Source: Taenia hydatigena (Eukaryota; Platyhelminthes; Cestoda; Cyclophyllidea; Taeniidae). From it: 64,000 bases of DNA. The translations under genes and the position numbers were made by a program. The notes beneath the pieces were generated by a model. It saw only the letters and a program-made list of their open reading frames with translations, had not been told where the DNA came from and did not search any database. Positions 59,235 to 64,000 of this stretch are shown here, in pieces; position 1 is the first letter of the stretch, and every line of letters starts with the position of its first letter. Location of the stretch: contig JADWOT020000009.1 in assembly GCA_036345935.2 (NCBI GenBank), positions 6,157,381 to 6,221,380 of the forward strand, given 5' to 3'.

Positions 59235-61355
59235 GTTATGTCACTGTTTTGCCCAGTCTCCATCCCAGGTCGGGTGCGTATTAGAAGTTGTATTTTTACT
59301 CCATTGAATGCTTCATAGTGTATTTTTGTATCTGTAATACTCCTGTGCGAATAAGTATTTTCGCTTCTACCGGATGTTTCGGCTTGAACGTGTTTCTACC
59401 TTGGAGGAGTCCAGGGATCAACCGGTAGCCTAGAAACATGGGAAAATTGTGAGCATATCCCTGACTTCGTGAACAAAACCCTACTGACTGAGGTCTAGTT
59501 CTTTGTCTGTGGGCATTCATGTTTACAATCAAGGTGCTTCCACTGAGCTTATAAGCTGCAAATTTTTACTAGAGTCGCATTCTGACGATTTTTGCATGGC
59601 AATTTCTTAGAGCTAGATCGGATGCAAATTGGCTCCTGTCGCAACCCGGATATGCGTTTAACAATTCTCTAGGTGTCACAGCGTATCGCCTCTTGGACTG
59701 GATTACTACTTAAAACCAATTTGATATTGTCGCATAGCAAGAGTCATTGCACCGTGACGTACTGAGTCGTGCCGGTTCGAAAGTAGGTTTAGCATAAACT
59801 CATGGAGGGTCATGGAGACTGTGAGCACAGGTAACGTGAACGGGGGATGGTGTCGCCGGCGTGATGGCCGAATTGGAGAGGTTGAAATCTTCGTGGTTGA
59901 GTCTACAGTTATACTGGATATCGCTATGCCATGGTGGAACGCGATGTTTGTCCACACCGGTTCTGCTAATGTTTGATATCTTTCATCAAAACAATTTCAT
60001 GTCAACAGAATGGGGGTGCAACGGAATCTCTTGTATGAGTTTGTTAATGTCGCCATGTGTGTGCCCTTCCATTCCATTCATTTGGTTGAATGAAGACGAT
60101 TTTGGCAGTCCTGTTTTTATAGCACACGTATGTCATCCCACCCACCTAAGATTTAATAATCCACCTTAGTTCCTAGGCCACTCCTAATAGTCATTGGGAA
60201 CGGAAAAGAATGAATCGCTTATCAACTTCTTTAGACTACCTCCTGAGCTATTAACACATAGAGCCTTGAAGTTAAAGCGTTTTTTAAGCAAACAGAAAAG
60301 TTGTGTTCGTTCTGTTTCATATCAGGCAATGGCTTGCCCTTTGGAGACTTTTAATTGGTAAATAAGCGCCGCGTTCACCAGCATCCCTTGTTTGACGAAA
60401 GTCTGGGTTCTCGATGCCACCATTAAACCAGTCATTAAAGTTGACAGAAGCTTGATATGGTGTTACGAATGGGTTTACTTGTAGTTCACAACTTTTATTT
60501 GCGCATTCACATATTCGTCACGTTTTCATCCCTTCATTGCTATTTCACGCATGCTCTTTATTTTTAGCTATATTGAATAGGAAAAGACAATGCATGCTTC
60601 CCCATCCACCTTGTACGCATTTGACACACTTTTCCACAACAAAGTAGTTGAACATGAGAATAATTGTTTTTATAACTTTGTTAACAGTGAAATTGTGTGG
60701 TCCCTTCTGTTTGTTGTACGGGTTTTCAACATGTTTGCTTTCCGCTTATCCAGTGATCAGTTATCTATTTCAATAAAGACTTTAAGGTGACCGTTTCCGT
60801 TTTTAATTTAATGCGGCACCATGAGATTCGCTGAGCAAGGCAAATTACTACGCTGAACATTGGTCTTTCAGGTTCATTGAAATTCCCGAAGCACTGCAGT
60901 CCACTGTTATTTTATTTACTTTACATAATAATTGCACTGGTCTTACTTTATCTCGGAAACTGAGGACATGCTTCATTGGGTCTACATTGCCTTTCAACAC
61001 TGAAATCGATGGCGGTAGACGATGCTGAGTGAAGTTATTTGGTCCAGGGATATGCGGGTAGGCTATTTATGTGACCTCAAAATAAACCTAGATTTGGATG
61101 ACTCGCTTCTGCTCTCACAAATTTAACCAAATTTTGGAAGTGGTTAAAAATTGCGAAAAAAACTGACATGTGCCAAGGAGCGCGCTTTTGCTTAACCAAT
61201 GTACGCGTTCCCACCTGTCCCACCTCCTCCTCCAATGAGAACGCGCCTGCCTATCGACCGGCCTATCAGCTCTCGGAGGCTGCTCACGCCCGCGAATCGA
61301 AGGCCGAGTCTGCAAAGCAGCAACAGCGTCAGCACCACTGTCCACACACGCTCAA
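59059..61355. other. Intergenic region after SLC30A9
   Basis: No gene is supported. A CA/TA microsatellite at 59197-59234 lies about 140 bases after the SLC30A9 stop codon. The right edge (about 61195-61355) is GC-rich and proline/serine-coding in another frame and may be the 5' leader or an alternative first exon of the next gene. Confidence 0.55.
59197..59234. repeat. CA/TA compound microsatellite
   Basis: About ten CA units pass directly into about seven TA units. Confidence 0.95.
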
Positions 61356-61868
61356 ATGGGTCGTACCGAGGGCACAATGAGGGACAGCCTCTCCATGGAG
61401 AAGCCGCAACAGCAGCATCAGCACCATCACACCTCATCTCGTAAGACCTTTTCGCGACTGCGCAAGAAGTATTGCTCTGGCACCTGCCTCAAGTTCGTCT
61501 ACCTAGCCTGTGCGACGCTGGTATCAGCTAGCGTCATTATTGAATGCATTCTTGCCCATCTCGTCATCACTCCCTACATCTCCGAGTCGGTCTTTGAGTC
61601 GGGCGTCTGCTTCCTTTACTATACTGCTACTGGCAAGCGAGTGAAATGTGAGAACAAGTGCTCAAAGGACCGCTCTGCCTTCCCCTGTGCAAACGTCCAA
61701 GTCATCTACATTCCAGCTCCCCGAGTCCAGGAGGATCACATTCCTGCGGTCATCAGAGCCATTCGGTATCGAAATCCCGCCGTCAGGCAATACCTCGAGG
61801 TAAGGGAGGCTCGGCTGCTCCACCTTTACGACTACTTCAGCACCTACGCAGCCTACAAGGCTGACAAA
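61356..61868 (+). CDS. Membrane protein, possible TipE / BK-channel beta-type subunit (5' part)
   Basis: Family not firmly recognised. The exon opens with ATGGGTCGT and closes at a GACAAA|GTAAGT donor after 171 codons in phase 0; an in-frame stop upstream at 61234-61236 supports the start. The N-terminal 40 residues are basic with a Gln/His run (residues about 18-25). One membrane segment, CLKFVYLACATLVSASVII, spans roughly residues 47-70. It is followed by a cysteine-bearing ectodomain with VKCENKCSKDRSAFPC-NVQVIY and LLHLYDYF. The spacing of Cys residues and the PC-x-x-V-x-V pattern resemble TipE and calcium-activated potassium channel beta subunits, which have two membrane spans; the second span would be in later exons that I could not place in the last 2 kb. 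Function is therefore inference. Confidence 0.5.
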
Positions 61869-64000
61869 GTAAGTCTGTCGGCTAATTGAAGCCACCCTTT
61901 TATGTAAACCTTCTTGTGGGGTTTTTGGTTCCAGTCTTGAGTTTACGTAAAACAATGTCAAGAATCATCTTTGAATTCGTTACATTTGTATTCTTTACTA
62001 CTTGAATTTGAATCTCATAGGCAGACTTCGTTCGTACAGTGAGCAGAAGACGACAGATGGTTTGTGCCTCTGCACGTATAATTCCTTTTACAGCTCAATG
62101 CTCCTCATCAATTCAAAAGTTGTTTAGGCAGGGTTATACTTTTGGGGGCGCTCCCTGGTTTTATAAACTTAAGTAACTCGTACAGGGCAAAATTACCAAG
62201 TAGCATTCTATTCCCAAGTATGCACAGTCCCTGTATACTTTACTATGGGCACTAATTTTAAGGTTCATTTTATTCTAAGACTAGTCCAGGGCTATTTTCC
62301 TCGCTCAATGCAGTGCACACAATGGTACGCCATAACAAACTTGCCAAGTCATTAATGGATCTAAGGCGAGCCATTTAAGGTTTGGGTTGAAATGAAGAAA
62401 AGGAGAATGTTTCACCCATGCATTGGTTACGGATATTTAAAGTTATCGACCAGGCCTGTGCATCGGCCTTTCCCTCTGGCAATACAACTACTAAAGTCCA
62501 GCGGTTTGAACAAAGCTGTGAGTTCCCACCCACATCTTGAATCTTGAAAAAATACGAACTTTGGGATTAATTTAAGAGCCTTTAAACGGTTATTAGCGTG
62601 TCTGTTTGAATTTCCTGAAGCCTTATTTTGATTCGGATTTTATGCGCAGATCGTTGTCCTCGCATCATTGATTGGTGTGTCCTGGGTGATCTGAAGACGC
62701 GATCAGGATTTAGGAAAAAATAGTCTCAATTTGGAGAGGAGGACGCTAGGGCAAACGGCGCATGTTGCCATTGGTGGAGAAACTCCCAATAATATTCGCC
62801 AGCCAAGGAAAGTGCTAAATGTCATGCTTTAAGGTTTGCGCTTTCCGCGTCACTGCCATTCCATTCTCGCAGCAGCCCCACACTCACCATCCCCCCATCA
62901 AGTGAAATGTTGCTGCCCTGGTCTCCTTCAACTGACACCATTTATCATCTACTCCACTGTCATTATTTTTGCAATCGCTTTATTAGCTGATGCCACATAA
63001 AATGTTAATTTAAATGGTAGGAGTTCCGTTATCCAGAATAGCACTACCCATAGTAAAGCTCGATTGCAATTTGAGTGCACTTGTCTTGGACAATTCACGG
63101 AATTTGAAAGTGAATGTAAGTCTAGTCTATGCAGTTCAGGTTTTGATGCCAACCACGCATTCATACCGGTGAAGGAGAAAGCACTGTCGCAACATCAACC
63201 TATGCAGAGTATGCTGCCTGAACACGCCTACTAATATGAACACACATTCATATGGAGAGAGCATATTTGGCTCTAAAGCCAGAAAACAAGAGATCCTACT
63301 GGAAGGCCGTTTTACCACACAATCATTACCTTGCCATAAACCCAACCACCATTCCTATCTGCAGGTAAATTGTTCGCTGATGGTACCTGCATGAAAGATA
63401 TGCATCCTTCTCTACAAACAGAAATTCAAACTACTGCATAAATTTCAAATCTGTAGACAGAGCATTGAATGGCTTAAATCATGGTTGTGATTGCATAGCC
63501 CCAACAATTCGTCGTCTCGTGTGAACCAATCGCTGTTGGGGATGTGGCCATGGAGCTCATCGACATTAAGCTCCGTTGTATCTGAAACATCAATCAGTTT
63601 TAGGGGAACCTGTTAACTTGACGTTGGGTGTGTGCAGAGACGCTTCGATTCTGGGCCAGATATCTATCCCAAGTGACATTTGTTAATCTCAAGCTAAATA
63701 TTAGCAGTATTGTATTGCTGTTTTCAAATACAGCAAGCGCCATGAAGCCATGGATAGGTTGCAAGAGTTGCGTATTTATCCGGCTTCTTTTCCTATCTTA
63801 CCTAGATTGGGATGAGTGATTTGAGAAAGTGAGCGGGTAAATCAGCATGGGAGCGAGTTCCCCATTGTTACCATTAGGATTTAAATTCATTTTTGCTTCA
63901 GTGAGTGTTTAATCGGCAGGAAAGCATTTCTTACAAATTCATTTTCGTGTGAAAATGTGTCATTGAAACTAAATTTACACACATGTATTAAAATACGATA
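61869..64000. other. Intron or downstream sequence of the last gene
   Basis: The donor at 61869 shows that the gene continues, but no acceptor and exon with convincing similarity was found. A stretch open for about 75 codons on the plus strand near 63000-63233 encodes several cysteines and could be an exon, with no independent support. The remaining exons may lie beyond the window. Confidence 0.45.

Noticed and set aside
59760..59800. GGTTCGAA motif like a tRNA B box
   Set aside because: No acceptor or anticodon stem and no A box at the right distance. Similar isolated motifs at 15079 and 14371 fail in the same way.

Overview
The window is nuclear DNA from an animal with compact, intron-rich genes. 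It is most likely a parasitic flatworm, and a taeniid-type tapeworm fits best. The evidence is indirect: moderate GC, GT-AG introns falling into two very short size classes (about 32-38 and 67-80 nt) plus a few kilobase introns, few-kilobase gene spacing, and single-copy metazoan housekeeping genes with diverged sequences. No ribosomal RNA, tRNA, CRISPR, prophage or bacterial-style operon was seen.

Layout: 1-8.0 kb is gene-poor and holds degenerate copies of a dispersed repeat. 8.0-19.3 kb (+) is the condensin I subunit CAP-G in about 20 exons. 19.3-25.8 kb is gene-poor with one copy of a recent repeat. 25.8-31.7 kb (+) is a complete Rab14 GTPase with a CxC prenylation tail. 34.2-38.1 kb (-) is a complete coiled-coil protein of unassigned family. 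39.8-45.4 kb (+) is a long-form DPH6 (diphthine-ammonia ligase) with RidA/YjgF-type C-terminal domains. 45.4-48.2 kb carries a near-identical partner of the 21.9-kb repeat and a further copy of the older family. 48.2-51.2 kb (+) is mitochondrial MTERF3. 52.0-59.1 kb (+) is the mitochondrial zinc transporter SLC30A9. 61.4-61.9 kb (+) is the 5' part of a membrane protein that may be a TipE / BK-channel beta-type subunit.

The genes are unrelated housekeeping functions (chromosome condensation, endosomal traffic, probable cilium/centrosome scaffold, translation-factor modification, mitochondrial ribosome/transcription regulation, mitochondrial zinc export, excitability). No gene system is implied by the order, except that two mitochondrial genes lie in close tandem (MTERF3 and SLC30A9). 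I found no previously undescribed multi-gene system. The items most worth a second look are the ultra-short intron class, a GC-AG intron and an apparent in-frame TAG at a CAP-G exon junction, the two repeat families, and the unassigned coiled-coil gene. All exon boundaries were read by eye from splice consensus, reading frame and remembered family sequences; no search was run.
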